Assembly (NCBI GenBank): GCA_044370695.1
Contig: JBILVB010000021.1
Coordinates: forward strand, 1-37,207
Source: JBEIFW01 sp044370695
GTDB lineage: Bacteria > Actinomycetota > Acidimicrobiia > Acidimicrobiales > Ilumatobacteraceae
DNA length: 37,207 nt
Direction: 5' to 3'
Shown here: piece by piece, positions 6,719 to 15,989 of the stretch
Numbering within the stretch: the first letter of the stretch is position 1
Layout: each line of letters starts with the position of its first letter
Translations under genes and position numbers: made by a program
Notes under the pieces: model-generated
Seen by the model: the letters and a program-made list of their open reading frames with translations, nothing else
The model's database searches: none
What the model was told of the DNA's origin: nothing

Positions 6719-9076
6719 TCAACCCGGGGCGATCACGTCGGCCGGGCGGGCCCCGGCGCTCAGCACGGCCTGGTCGTAGGGGCGCTCGTCACCGAGGTCG
6801 AGCGATCGCCAGTATTCGATGAGCGGCCGGTCGTCGGTCAGGCGTGGCCCGTCGCCGACCACCGCCCGCAACCCGTCGGGACCGTTGGTGTACCTCGCCA
6901 GCAGTTGGTCGAAGGTGGCGAGGCCGTGCCGTTCGAGCATCGCCCGCAACGACGGTCGATCGCGCACCTTGGCCTCGAACCGGGCCCGGTCCAACCGCAG
7001 CGGCTGGCGGGTGCCGACGAGATAGTTGCCGTTCCACCACAGCGTCCCGTTCGGGAACACGTCGAGGAAGGTGCGGGCGATGGCGGCGAATTCCGCAGCC
7101 GAGCGCGTCGAATCCGTCCACTGCAGCATGATCCCGTCGGGCGTGAGCCGGGCGCGGGCGATCTCCCAGAACTCGCGTGACCACAACGCCCCGGCGCCGG
7201 GGGAGCGCGGCTCCATGATGTCGGCGGTGACGACGTCGTAACGCTCGTCGGTGGTGAGCAGCCAGTTGCGCCCGTCGCCGACGTGCACCCGCAGGTTCGG
7301 GCGTTCGAGCACGCCGAAGTTGACGTCCTCGAACCGGCGGGCGGCATCGAGGACGTCCTCGGACAGTTCAGCCACCGTCGTCTCCACGTCGTCGACCGCC
7401 GCCGCGGCGCCGGTCGTCACCCCGGTGCCGATCCCGACGACGAGCACCCGGCGGGGATCGGGGTGCAACGCCATCGGGAGTACGGTGATCTCCTCCGGTC
7501 CGAGCGAACCGGCCGATGCGCCGTTGGGCAGCCCGTCGATGTGGAGGAACCGGACCCCCTGGGCGTCGGCGAGCACGGCGACGGAGGCCTGCAGGCCCTC
7601 GGCTTCGAACACGACCGTGCGGCCCGGATACCGGGCGGCGACCGCCCCGTCCCACGGCCGCGGCACCCCGACCACGGCGACCAGCGCGAAGGCCGCGCCG
7701 ACCCCGACGACGGCGAGCGCTCGGGCACCGGCCACGACGACGAGCAGGAGCCCGGAGCTCGCGAGCAGACCGGCGAGGACCACGAGCGTCGCCCGTGAGC
7801 CGGCCGCCGGGAGCACCAGGAACCCCACGGCGAGCGAGCCCGTGATCCCGGCGGTCAGGTTGACGGCGTAGAAGCGACCCACCGCCGAACCCGTCGGCAC
7901 CCCGGCCGACCACAGCTGCACCCCGATCGGGAACGCCGCACCGAGCACCACCGACGTCGGCAGCACCGTGATCACCGCGTACACGAGCGTCGCACGCCCG
8001 CCCGGGGTGTTCGGGTCGATCGAGGAGACGCGCTCGACGAGCCAGGCGCCGCGCTCGAGCGCGTACAACGAGCCGAGCGCCAGGAACGCCGCGACGAGCT
8101 GCAGGCCGGCCAGGATCCGCAGCCAGGGCCAGGATCGGCGCAGCAACGGCGTGACGAGGGCGCTGCCGACCGTCAGGCCGGCGAGCACGCACGCGAGCAT
8201 CGCGGCGAACCCGTACACCGACGACCGCGCATAGAGCGACAGGGCTCGGAACCACACGAGCTCGAGCGCGAGCGACGAGAACCCGGATGCGCCGAACGCG
8301 ACCAGGACCGCCCGGCGGACCCGGACCGGGGTCGCGGCGGGCCCGGGCGCCGCACCGGCCGGCTCGGGGGTACCGGGGCTGCCGGCGGTCGCCACCGTGC
8401 GCTCGAGGCGCAGGGCCGACAGCGCCACCGTCACCACGCCGACGCCGATGTTGGCCGCCGCTGCGATCTGGAACGACCGGGTCATGCCGTACTCGCCAAC
8501 CATCCAGAAGCCGGCGGCCACGGTGCCGAGCACGGCGCCGAGGGTGTTGGCTGCGTAGAGCGTGCCGGTGCGCTCACCCACCCGGCCGCTGCGGCGAGTG
8601 GCTGCCGCGATCACCAGCGGCGTCGACGCACCCATCGCCGTGGCCGGTACGGCGAGCACGACGAGAGCGAGCACGAGCCGCACCGCGGTGAGGAGTGCGA
8701 GGTTGTCCGGCAGCGACCGGGCCATGCCGACGTAGGCCCATTCGAGGGCTCGGAACGTCGCCGGGGTGGCGAGCGCGAGCAACCCGACCGCGATCTCCGA
8801 CGCCCCGTACCAGGCGAGCGGCCGCCGGGTCCGGTCGGCCAGCCCGCCGGCGAGGTGGCTACCGAGCGCGAGCCCGCCCATGAACGCCGCGATCGCGGTC
8901 GCGGCGGCGAACACGCTGACCCCGAACACGAGCGAGAGCGACCGCAACCACAGCTGCTGGTAGACGAGCCCGGCGGCACCGGTGAGCAGCAGCCCGACGG
9001 CGAGCAGGGCGGTCGTGCTCGCCTCGCGACCGGCCTCGATCGCCCGGTGACGCGGCACCACCGCGGCCTGTTCCAC
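6719..9076 (-). CDS. Membrane protein with C-terminal spermidine-synthase-like domain
   Basis: This 785-residue protein belongs to the group often named fused MFS/spermidine synthase. The first ~480 residues contain many hydrophobic helices with a GAAGLVYQQLW start. The C-terminal ~280 residues are a Rossmann-fold aminopropyltransferase/methyltransferase-like domain with VVGIGTG, a following acidic strand end (VAELSED), GDGRNWL and YDVVTADIMEP. True spermidine synthases have a DxxDP-type motif at the last position; here the second acid is Glu, so polyamine activity is uncertain. The start is a GTG at 9076, placed 8 bases after a TACGGT -10 box. It is convergent with the formate dehydrogenase operon, 10 bases away, with no visible functional link. 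Substrate unknown. Confidence 0.85.
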   Translation of the reverse strand: MEQAAVVPRHRAIEAGREASTTALLAVGLLLTGAAGLVYQQLWLRSLSLVFGVSVFAAATAIAAFMGGLALGSHLAGGLADRTRRPLAWYGASEIAVGLLALATPATFRALEWAYVGMARSLPDNLALLTAVRLVLALVVLAVPATAMGASTPLVIAAATRRSGRVGERTGTLYAANTLGAVLGTVAAGFWMVGEYGMTRSFQIAAAANIGVGVVTVALSALRLERTVATAGSPGTPEPAGAAPGPAATPVRVRRAVLVAFGASGFSSLALELVWFRALSLYARSSVYGFAAMLACVLAGLTVGSALVTPLLRRSWPWLRILAGLQLVAAFLALGSLYALERGAWLVERVSSIDPNTPGGRATLVYAVITVLPTSVVLGAAFPIGVQLWSAGVPTGSAVGRFYAVNLTAGITGSLAVGFLVLPAAGSRATLVVLAGLLASSGLLLVVVAGARALAVVGVGAAFALVAVVGVPRPWDGAVAARYPGRTVVFEAEGLQASVAVLADAQGVRFLHIDGLPNGASAGSLGPEEITVLPMALHPDPRRVLVVGIGTGVTTGAAAAVDDVETTVAELSEDVLDAARRFEDVNFGVLERPNLRVHVGDGRNWLLTTDERYDVVTADIMEPRSPGAGALWSREFWEIARARLTPDGIMLQWTDSTRSAAEFAAIARTFLDVFPNGTLWWNGNYLVGTRQPLRLDRARFEAKVRDRPSLRAMLERHGLATFDQLLARYTNGPDGLRAVVGDGPRLTDDRPLIEYWRSLDLGDERPYDQAVLSAGARPADVIAPG

Positions 9077-9084
9077 GGCCGGCG

Positions 9085-9090
9085 ACCGTA
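9085..9090 (-). promoter_or_regulatory. -10 box of a probable leaderless promoter (spermidine-synthase-like gene)
   Basis: TACGGT on the minus strand is followed by 8 bases and then the GTG at 9076. That spacing places transcription start at or next to the start codon. No clear -35 box is visible. Confidence 0.5.
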
Positions 9091-9125
9091 GCGCCGCACC
9101 CGGCCTCGATCGGCGGCTGCGCGGC

Positions 9126-9131
9126 TAGGGT
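9126..9131 (+). promoter_or_regulatory. Probable -10 box of icd
   Basis: TAGGGT lies 40 bases before the icd ATG. The resulting leader of about 34 bases contains a GGAG at 9163-9166. This is a conventional leadered start, unlike most promoters in this window. No good -35 box is seen. Confidence 0.45.
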
Positions 9132-9171
9132 CCGCCCCGACCGCTGGACGTCGACAACTCCCGGAGTGCCA

Positions 9172-10395
9172 ATGAGCAAGATCAAAGTCGCCAACCCCGT
9201 CGTCGAACTCGACGGCGACGAGATGACGCGGATCATCTGGCAGTTCATCAAGGACAAGCTGATCCTGCCCTATCTCGACGTCGAGCTCGAGTACTACGAC
9301 CTCGGCATCGAGTACCGCGACCAGACCGACGACCAGGTCACCGTCGATTCCGCCCGGGCGATCCTCAAGCACGGCGTCGGCGTCAAGTGCGCCACGATCA
9401 CCCCCGACGAAGCCCGCGTGGAGGAGTTCCACCTGAAGAAGATGTGGAAGTCGCCCAACGGCACGATCCGCAACATCCTCGGTGGCGTCGTGTTCCGGGA
9501 GCCGATCATCTGCTCGAACATCCCGCGGCTGGTGCCGGGCTGGACCAAGCCGATCGTGATCGGCCGTCACGCCCACGGCGACCAGTACCGGGCCTCGGAC
9601 TTCAAGGTCCCGGGGGCCGGCACGGTGACGATCACCTACACCCCGAGCGACGGGGGCGAGCCCATCCAGATGGAGGTCGCGAAGTTCGGCGCCGACGGCG
9701 GGGTCGCGATGGGCATGTACAACTTCAACGACTCGATCCGGGACTTCGCCCGGGCCTCCCTGCGCTACGGCCTCGACCGCGGCTACCCGGTGTACCTGTC
9801 GACGAAGAACACGATCCTGAAGGCCTACGACGGCCAGTTCAAGGACCTGTTCCAGGAGGTGTTCGACAACGAGTTCGCCGCCGAGTTCGCCGCCGCCGGC
9901 ATCACCTACGAGCACCGGCTGATCGACGACATGGTCGCCGCCGCGCTCAAGTGGGAGGGCGGCTACGTGTGGGCGTGCAAGAACTACGACGGTGACGTCC
10001 AGTCCGACACCGTCGCCCAGGGGTTCGGTTCGCTCGGCCTCATGACCTCCGTGCTGCTGTCACCCGACGGGCGCACCGTCGAGGCCGAGGCCGCCCACGG
10101 CACCGTCACGCGGCACTACCGGGCCCACCAGCGAGGCGAGAAGACCTCGACGAACCCGATCGCGTCGATCTTCGCCTGGACCCGGGGGCTCGCGCACCGC
10201 GGCAAGCTCGACGGCACCCCGGCGGTCACTGCGTTCGCCGACGCGCTCGAGCGGGTCTGCGTCGAGACCGTGGAGAGCGGGAAGATGACCAAGGACCTCG
10301 CGATCCTCATCGACAAGGACCACCCCTGGCTCACCACCGAGGAGTTCCTCGAGACCCTCGACGAGAACCTGCGCCGGGCGATGGCGGCGAGCTGA
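9172..10395 (+). CDS. icd: Isocitrate dehydrogenase, NADP-dependent
   Basis: This TCA-cycle enzyme oxidatively decarboxylates isocitrate to 2-oxoglutarate with NADP+. The 407-residue product matches the short homodimeric, eukaryote-like class. Visible signatures are the N-terminal ELDGDEMTRIIW, the substrate-binding segment KSPNGTIRNILGG, the metal-binding aspartate region near YDGDVQSD and the NADP loop AAHGTVTRHYRAH. The ATG at 9172 is preferred over a GTG at 9166 because GGAG at 9163-9166 lies 5 bases upstream and family members start MSKIKV. The stop codon abuts the stop of the convergent hybrid kinase with no base between them. Glutamate/2-oxoglutarate metabolism also connects to the GarA-like protein at 27151 (inference). 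Confidence 0.98.
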   Translation: MSKIKVANPVVELDGDEMTRIIWQFIKDKLILPYLDVELEYYDLGIEYRDQTDDQVTVDSARAILKHGVGVKCATITPDEARVEEFHLKKMWKSPNGTIRNILGGVVFREPIICSNIPRLVPGWTKPIVIGRHAHGDQYRASDFKVPGAGTVTITYTPSDGGEPIQMEVAKFGADGGVAMGMYNFNDSIRDFARASLRYGLDRGYPVYLSTKNTILKAYDGQFKDLFQEVFDNEFAAEFAAAGITYEHRLIDDMVAAALKWEGGYVWACKNYDGDVQSDTVAQGFGSLGLMTSVLLSPDGRTVEAEAAHGTVTRHYRAHQRGEKTSTNPIASIFAWTRGLAHRGKLDGTPAVTAFADALERVCVETVESGKMTKDLAILIDKDHPWLTTEEFLETLDENLRRAMAAS

Positions 10396-12672
10396 TCAGG
10401 GCGCGTTCGCCATCCAGATCTCGAAGGATCGGCGGGTGACGTCGGCCGCGGCGCACAGCTCGGCGGCCGCCGGCATCAGATCCGCGTCGGGCCCGGCGGC
10501 GAGCCGCTCGGTATCGGCGGCGAGCGCGCCGAGGTCGTGGGCGCCCAGCATCCGGGCGGTCGACTTGATCGTGTGCGCCTGACGCTTGGCCCGGTTGCGG
10601 TCACCGGCTGCCGCGGCGGACGAGAACTCGAACAGCCGCTCCGGGAGGTCGGCGAGAAAGCTGCGCACCAGCTCGGTCACGACGTCGGGGTCCCCGAGGT
10701 CCCCGGCGAGCGCGTCCAGGCACGCGACGTCGATGGCCAGGATCTCGCCCGACACCGGGGCCGGCTCGGTCGTCGCGTCGTCGCACTCGCCGTCGGTGCC
10801 GATCCACCGGCCGAGGCACTCGCCGAGCAGGTCGAGCGACACCGGTTTGGCCAGGTGGTCGTCCATGCCTGCGTCGAGGCACCGCCGACGATCGGCAGCC
10901 AGTGCGCTCCCGGTCAGCGCGATGATGGGCGTCCGGTGCCCTGGCGGCTCGTCGAGCCGGATCGCGCGGGCCACCTCGAGACCGTCCATGCCCGGCATCT
11001 GATGGTCGAGCAGGACGGCGTCGTACCCGCCGGCACGCAGTCGCTCGAGGGCGCTGGGGCCGTCGGCGACCTCGTCGGCGTCCAGACCGAGCCGAGCCAG
11101 CAAGCGCCGGGCGACGAGCCGGTTGGTCGCATCGTCGTCGACCACGAGTACCCGGCGGCCCGGGCGGGGGCGGCTGCGGGCGGCGCTGGGCCCGCCGTCG
11201 ATCACCGGAGCGTCGAGCGTGACGGTGAACCGGCTCCCGAGACCGGGCTCGCTCGCCAGGGCGACCGTCCCGCCCAGTGCGGCGACGAGGTCGCGCACCA
11301 CCGACAAGCCGAGCCCGGTGCCCTCGGTGGCCCGGTCGACCTGGGCGAACGGTTCGAAGATGCGGGCCCGGTCCCGAGCGTCGATCCCGGGTCCGGTGTC
11401 GGTCACGGTGAACACCAACCGGGCGATGCGGACACCGTCGCGGTCGTCGGTCGTGGCGCTCAGCTCCAGCTCGACCGATCCGCGCGTGGTGAAGCGCGCC
11501 GCATTGTTCGCGAGGTTGCCCAGCACCTGGCCGAGGCGGGCGCCGTCCACCGACACCCAGACCGGCACGTCGGCTCCGACGACGACGCCGAATCGGACCT
11601 GGTCACCGTGGGTCGAGCCGGCCCGGGCGAGCTCGACGACCTCGCGAGCGAGGCGGTGCAGATCCGTGGGCTCGGGCTCGATGGTCACACCGCCCGCTTC
11701 GAGCCGACTCAACTCGAGCAGGTCGTCGACGAGTCGGCACAACCGCCGGGTGGTGTGGTGGAGCGAGACCGCCAGCTCCTCCGACGTCGAGCCTGCGCGG
11801 TCGGTGACGAGCAACTCGGTGAGGCCCAGCATGGCGTGCAGCGGGTTGCGCAACTCGTGGCTCGCCACCGCGACGAACTGCGATCGCCGAGCCGCGGTCT
11901 CGAGGGCCTCGTCGCGCCGTCGGGACAGCTCGGCTTCGACCTCCTTGCGCCGGGTGACGTCGCGTCCGACCGACACGATCGTGGTCGAGCCGTCGGGCAG
12001 CGGGAGCACGGAATCCGACCACTCGACGGTGCGCCCGTCGTCGTAGGCCCGCTCGACTCGCCGATTGGCGGCTCGACCCCGGTTGGCGAGGGCGACGATC
12101 TCGTCGTGGGCGACCATCGCCTCCTCGGGCAACAGCGAGCCCAGCTCGGCGCCGACGATGTCGGCCTCGTAGCCGAAGAAGTCCCGGTAGGCCCGGTTGC
12201 CGTAGGTGATGCGGCCGTCGGGGGCCCACTCGCACACCAGCTCGAGCTGGGCGTCGAGCACCGAGGCGTACTTCGCGTCGGTGGCCTCGCGTTGGCGGCG
12301 GGCCTGGTGGGCGTCGGTGGTGTCGACGATCACACCGACGAATCCGACCACCTCGCCGGCGGAGTTCCGCACCGGCCGGTCGATCAAGCGGGCGTTGAAC
12401 ACCGACCCGTCGGCGCGCAGGAACGCCCGGTCGGAGCAGAACTCCGGGATCTCGCCCCGGCGGACCCGCTCACGCTGCTCGGCGGCCCAGGCGTCGTCCT
12501 CGGCCGGCATGTAGGCGCTGACGTGCTCGCCCTCGGGCTGCTCGGCGATCCCGAACAAGGCGCGATACGGCGCGTTACCGGCGATCTGACGGCCCTGAAG
12601 GTCGATGACCGACACCGGGACGGCGATCAGGTCGATCCACGTCGCCCAGTCGCTCGACTCCACCCCATCCAC
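10396..12672 (-). CDS. Hybrid sensor histidine kinase: PAS-PAS-HisKA-HATPase-REC-HPt
   Basis: This is a multi-domain phosphorelay protein of 758 residues without a membrane segment, so a cytoplasmic sensor. Two PAS domains lie at about 14-125 and 135-240. HisKA has His272 in SHELRNPLHAM. The ATPase has the N box (GNLANNAARF), DTGPGID and GTGLGLSVV. The receiver (about 507-620) has Asp556 (VLLDHQMPGMDG) and Lys609. The C-terminal HPt has His700 in AHTIKSTARMLG. All three phosphorylation sites are present, so an internal His-Asp-His relay is likely. No output domain or adjacent regulator is present; the target is unknown. The GTG start at 12672 follows a GATGCT hexamer by 6 bases. A short palindrome, CTCGC/GCGAG at 12714-12723, lies upstream. 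The gene ends flush against icd. Confidence 0.95.
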   Translation of the reverse strand: MDGVESSDWATWIDLIAVPVSVIDLQGRQIAGNAPYRALFGIAEQPEGEHVSAYMPAEDDAWAAEQRERVRRGEIPEFCSDRAFLRADGSVFNARLIDRPVRNSAGEVVGFVGVIVDTTDAHQARRQREATDAKYASVLDAQLELVCEWAPDGRITYGNRAYRDFFGYEADIVGAELGSLLPEEAMVAHDEIVALANRGRAANRRVERAYDDGRTVEWSDSVLPLPDGSTTIVSVGRDVTRRKEVEAELSRRRDEALETAARRSQFVAVASHELRNPLHAMLGLTELLVTDRAGSTSEELAVSLHHTTRRLCRLVDDLLELSRLEAGGVTIEPEPTDLHRLAREVVELARAGSTHGDQVRFGVVVGADVPVWVSVDGARLGQVLGNLANNAARFTTRGSVELELSATTDDRDGVRIARLVFTVTDTGPGIDARDRARIFEPFAQVDRATEGTGLGLSVVRDLVAALGGTVALASEPGLGSRFTVTLDAPVIDGGPSAARSRPRPGRRVLVVDDDATNRLVARRLLARLGLDADEVADGPSALERLRAGGYDAVLLDHQMPGMDGLEVARAIRLDEPPGHRTPIIALTGSALAADRRRCLDAGMDDHLAKPVSLDLLGECLGRWIGTDGECDDATTEPAPVSGEILAIDVACLDALAGDLGDPDVVTELVRSFLADLPERLFEFSSAAAAGDRNRAKRQAHTIKSTARMLGAHDLGALAADTERLAAGPDADLMPAAAELCAAADVTRRSFEIWMANAP

Positions 12673-12775
12673 GCCGGGAGCATCGGCACGGTTGACGCCG
12701 GCTTCATCCCCCGCTCGCGCGAGGGGTCGTTCTTGCCGGAATCTTCAATCGATTCGACGCAACGGTCCGGCCTGC

Positions 12776-13645
12776 TCAGCGGTCGGGTCCGACGCGAGGG
12801 TGGAGCGCGCCGGACCACAGCGGGGTCACGGCGCCCCCGAGGTGGACCCGGTCGCCGTCGAGGCGGGTCCGTACGATGCCGCCGCGCCGGGACAGCTGTT
12901 CGAAGCACAGTTCGGTCCGTCCGAGCCGGGCCGACCAGAACGGGGCCAGCGTGCAGTGGGTCGAACCGGTGACCGGGTCCTCGGGGATGCCGATCGCAGG
13001 AGCGAAGTACCGGCTGACGACGTCGACGCCCGGGCGGTCGCCGGGCGCCGTGACGACCACGCCCCGCCCGCCCAATCGGGCCACGGCGGCGAGATCGGGG
13101 CGCAGCGAGCGCACGGCGTCGGCGTCGGCCAGCTCGACCACCAGGTCGAACCGGCTGCGGGCGACGGTGTAGACCTCGTGGCTACCCAGCGCACGGCCCA
13201 ACGACCCGTCGTGGCCCACCAGGGTCGCCGGCTCGGCCGGAAGGTCGATCCACACGCGGTCCGGGTGGCCGCGCTCGACGGCGCAGCGCACCGGGCCCGA
13301 CGCCGTACGGAACGTGACGTCGGGGTCCGAGCGGAGCGACCCGACCACCGCCCCTGCGGCCAGGGCCCCGTGCCCATCGGCTTCGACCGCCCTCGACCCG
13401 CCGTCGGCGGATGCGGCGAACCCGCGCAGGTCGTACTCGCCGGGCGCGCCGGTGACGACGAAGGCCGTCGCGGGACAGCCCAGCTCGGCGGCGACGGCCT
13501 GCATCCAGCCCTCGGGAGCGGGTCCGGCGAGCACGACCACCGCCGCCGGGCTGCCGGCGAAGGCCCGGTCGGTGAACGTGTCGAGCACGTGGATCGACGG
13601 TGCGTCCGTCCCCGTGCGGCCTTCGGGTTCCACCGTCACCTCCAC
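12776..13645 (-). CDS. PhzF-family isomerase-like protein lacking the catalytic Glu
   Basis: This 289-residue protein has the PhzF fold. The N-terminal half starts IHVLDTFTDRAFAGSPAAVV, and the C-terminal half has the hallmark SRYFAPAIGIPEDPVTGST. In Pseudomonas PhzF the catalytic Glu45 sits in NLSESTFV; the matching segment here is GCPATAFV, with Ala59 at that place. The counterparts of His74 (DGHG, His92) and of the EDxxTGS loop are kept. The typical proton-shuttle chemistry may therefore be lost or altered. Many PhzF relatives have unknown function and this one has no phenazine genes near it. The start is a GTG at 13645, 15 bases after a TAGGGT -10 box. Confidence 0.85.
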   Translation of the reverse strand: MEVTVEPEGRTGTDAPSIHVLDTFTDRAFAGSPAAVVVLAGPAPEGWMQAVAAELGCPATAFVVTGAPGEYDLRGFAASADGGSRAVEADGHGALAAGAVVGSLRSDPDVTFRTASGPVRCAVERGHPDRVWIDLPAEPATLVGHDGSLGRALGSHEVYTVARSRFDLVVELADADAVRSLRPDLAAVARLGGRGVVVTAPGDRPGVDVVSRYFAPAIGIPEDPVTGSTHCTLAPFWSARLGRTELCFEQLSRRGGIVRTRLDGDRVHLGGAVTPLWSGALHPRVGPDR

Positions 13646-13660
13646 TCGTGGGCCGGCCGG

Positions 13661-13666
13661 ACCCTA
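13661..13666 (-). promoter_or_regulatory. Probable -10 box of the phzF-like gene
   Basis: TAGGGT on the minus strand, 15 bases upstream of the GTG at 13645, would give a leader of about 8 bases. The hexamer is identical to those before icd (9126), the BFN gene (28471) and gcvP (33730). Confidence 0.45.
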
Positions 13667-13713
13667 GACCCGGCCGTCTCGGAACGGCCGCAACGGTGTG
13701 CTACGACCGGGCC

Positions 13714-14562
13714 ATGGTGTCGAACCGACGGAAGATGCTCACCCGACGGACGTTCCTGGCCGGCGCCGCCGCCGTCGGTGCCGCCGGGCTGGCGGCGTGC
13801 GCCGGCGACGCAGCGTCCCCGGAGGCGACGGGCGATCCCGCGACGAGCGAGGCGACGAGCGAACCGGCCACGAGCGAACCGGCAACGACCGCCGCTCCCA
13901 GCACCGCGGCGCCGGTCACCACCGCAGCGTCCACCACGACCACCGCAGCAACGTCGGGCGGGCCGGCCCGCTACGTGCGCAGCGGCCCGGCGACGTCCGG
14001 GGCGGTGGCGCTCACCTTTCATGCCGCCGGCGACGCGGGGCGGGCCACCCGGCTGCTCGACGTGCTCGCCCGCTCCCGCACCCCGGTGACGGTGTTCGCC
14101 GTCGGCAACTGGCTCGCCGCCAACCCCCGGCTCGCCCAGCGGTGCGTGGCCGACGGCCACGAGCTCGCCAACCACACGTGGAGCCACCAGGGGATGGGTT
14201 CGCTCGCTCCCGTCGCGCTCGGGCCGGAGATCACCCGCTGCGCCGAGGCGATCCGTGCCACCACCGGTTCGATCGGACGGTGGTTCCGGCCCTCGGGCAT
14301 CGAGGTGCCGACCCCGGCCATCCTCGAGGCCGCCGGACGTGCCGGGTACCCCGTGAGCGTGGGCTACGACGTCGACTCGCTCGACTTCCAGGATCCCGGT
14401 GTCGCCGCGGTGAAGGCCAACACCATCAACGGGTTGCGTGCCGGGGCCATCGTCAGCCTCCACTTCGACCACGACCAGACGATCGAGGCCCTTCCGGCGA
14501 TCGTCGACGCGCTCCGGGCCAGGGGCCTGCGGGCCGTCACCATCTCCACCCTGCTCGGTTGA
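13714..14562 (+). CDS. Exported polysaccharide-deacetylase-like lipoprotein with altered motif 1
   Basis: This NodB-fold protein of 282 residues is probably exported by the Tat pathway as a lipoprotein: twin arginine in LTRRTFLAG, a hydrophobic stretch, and lipobox LAAC with Cys29. A Thr/Ser/Pro/Ala-rich spacer (about 33-82) containing short repeats separates the lipid anchor from the domain. The HTWSH zinc motif (His154, His158), the Arg region (FRPSG, Arg192) and the late LH motif (VSLHFDHD) are present. The canonical first motif TFDDGP is replaced by TFHAAGD (about 101-107), so the usual catalytic base and metal Asp are missing or displaced. The fold assignment is firm and the activity open. 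The ATG at 13714 gives a clean signal peptide. It is convergent with the beta-propeller lipoprotein, 31 bases away. Confidence 0.88.
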   Translation: MVSNRRKMLTRRTFLAGAAAVGAAGLAACAGDAASPEATGDPATSEATSEPATSEPATTAAPSTAAPVTTAASTTTTAATSGGPARYVRSGPATSGAVALTFHAAGDAGRATRLLDVLARSRTPVTVFAVGNWLAANPRLAQRCVADGHELANHTWSHQGMGSLAPVALGPEITRCAEAIRATTGSIGRWFRPSGIEVPTPAILEAAGRAGYPVSVGYDVDSLDFQDPGVAAVKANTINGLRAGAIVSLHFDHDQTIEALPAIVDALRARGLRAVTISTLLG

Positions 14563-14593
14563 TCGGGCGTCCCGCTCCGGGCGGCCGCCACGC

Positions 14594-15910
14594 TCAGCGG
14601 AAGTTGCCGGTGTGCCCCAGCGAGTACCGGCCCTGCTGCGGCCACACGACCAGGCCGTGCGGTTCGGGCGGGGTCTTGATTCGCGCCAGCAGGTTCCCGT
14701 TGGCGGTGTCGAACACGTAGACCTCGTCGTCGTAGCGGCCCGACAACCACAGTTGCTTGCCGTCGGCCGTGACGCCGCCCATGTCCGGGGATCCGCCGCC
14801 GGGGATCTCCCAGGTGGCGATGATCGTGTCGCTGCGCCAGTCGATCACGCTGATCGTGCCCTCACCGGGCCGGGAACGTCGTGCGGTGTCGACGTTGTTC
14901 GACCGGCCTCGGTTGGGGACGTAGACGAGGTTCGTGTCTCGGCTCGGGTACACGGCGTGCGCGCCCCGCGCCGTCGGGATGAACCCGAGGATCTGCATGG
15001 CGTCGCCGTCCATGATCCACACGCCGTTGGCCGCCATGTCGGCGATGTAGAAGCGCTTGCCGTCGGGGAGGAGCCGCACGTCCTGGGGCATCGAGCCCTT
15101 CTTGAGCGCGATCTTCGCGATCACGTCACCCGTGGCGGTGTCGACCTTGATCATCTCGGAGGAGAACTCGCACGTGGTGAGGAAGTACGACCCGTCGGCG
15201 GACCAATCGGCGTGGTTGTTGCCGTTGCAGGGCACCTTGACCTGCTTGATCAGCTTCCACTCGGGCAGCTTGTAGTAGTCGATGCGGTTCCGCCGCTCGG
15301 CCTGCACGACGGCGCGCCCGCCGTCGGGCGTGAAGTAGAGGTTGTACGGGGCGTCCACCGGGATCGGTGCGCCGGGCTTGCCGGTGACCGGGTCGATCGG
15401 GATGAGCTGGTTCGCGCCCGATGCGTTCGCGTACAGCGTCCGCAGGTTGAAGCCCGGTACGACGTGCTGGGTCATCTGGCCGGTGGTGAACCGGTCGACG
15501 ATCTGGAACGTGGCCGGGTCGATCACCACCACCACCCGGCCCTCGAGCGTGGGCACGTAGACCCGGGGCGGGTCGTCCTTGGTGACCGGGTTCTCCTTGC
15601 CGATCAGCGTCTCGGAGTAGATGTTCCGGGCGTCGAGATTCGGCGGCATGCCGGCGATGGTGGGTACGCCGGGCGGGATCGTGGTGGTCGTCGTCGTTGC
15701 GGCCGCGGTCGCCGTCGTGGGGGTCGCGCTGGTGGTCGTGGCGTCGGTCGACGTCGCCGCGGTGGTCGCCGGATCGGTCACCACCGTGCTCGGATCGGCC
15801 GCGCTCGTGGCGGTCGAGGATCCCGAGGATCCCCCACAGGCGGCCAGGGTGCCGGCGATGCCAAGAGCGAGGATCGCACGACGCGACAGGGGCCGGAAGG
15901 CGGGGCGCAC
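14594..15910 (-). CDS. YVTN-type beta-propeller lipoprotein
   Basis: This is a secreted, lipid-anchored protein of 438 residues. The N-terminus has LSRRAILALG, a hydrophobic core and lipobox LAAC, then a Thr/Ala-rich spacer of about 50 residues ending in a run of Thr. The rest is a series of blades of the YVTN/cytochrome-D1-like type, for example VYVPTLEGRVVVVIDPATF, VYVPNRG and LWLSGRYDDEVYVFDT. Such propellers usually bind partners or, rarely, cofactors; no haem or quinone motif is evident. The GTG at 15910 is the only start that gives a compact signal peptide. A GGAGG further upstream is spaced for an ATG in another frame, so the start is somewhat uncertain. It diverges from the PLP enzyme pair. 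Confidence 0.85.
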   Translation of the reverse strand: MRPAFRPLSRRAILALGIAGTLAACGGSSGSSTATSAADPSTVVTDPATTAATSTDATTTSATPTTATAAATTTTTTIPPGVPTIAGMPPNLDARNIYSETLIGKENPVTKDDPPRVYVPTLEGRVVVVIDPATFQIVDRFTTGQMTQHVVPGFNLRTLYANASGANQLIPIDPVTGKPGAPIPVDAPYNLYFTPDGGRAVVQAERRNRIDYYKLPEWKLIKQVKVPCNGNNHADWSADGSYFLTTCEFSSEMIKVDTATGDVIAKIALKKGSMPQDVRLLPDGKRFYIADMAANGVWIMDGDAMQILGFIPTARGAHAVYPSRDTNLVYVPNRGRSNNVDTARRSRPGEGTISVIDWRSDTIIATWEIPGGGSPDMGGVTADGKQLWLSGRYDDEVYVFDTANGNLLARIKTPPEPHGLVVWPQQGRYSLGHTGNFR

Positions 15911-15989
15911 GGGATGGCAGCATAGGCAGGATGCCTCCGGCGACGGGGGTATGGCGTCACGTTTGCTGCGTGGCCGGCGGCCGCCTCGG

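Noticed and set aside
12714..12723. Palindrome CTCGC/GCGAG upstream of the hybrid kinase as an operator
   Set aside because: A 10-bp GC-only palindrome is expected by chance at this base composition; no second site or spacing supports it.
13840..13885. Short tandem repeats in the deacetylase-like gene as a separate element
   Set aside because: They are codon-level repeats of the Thr/Ser/Pro spacer and need no other explanation.
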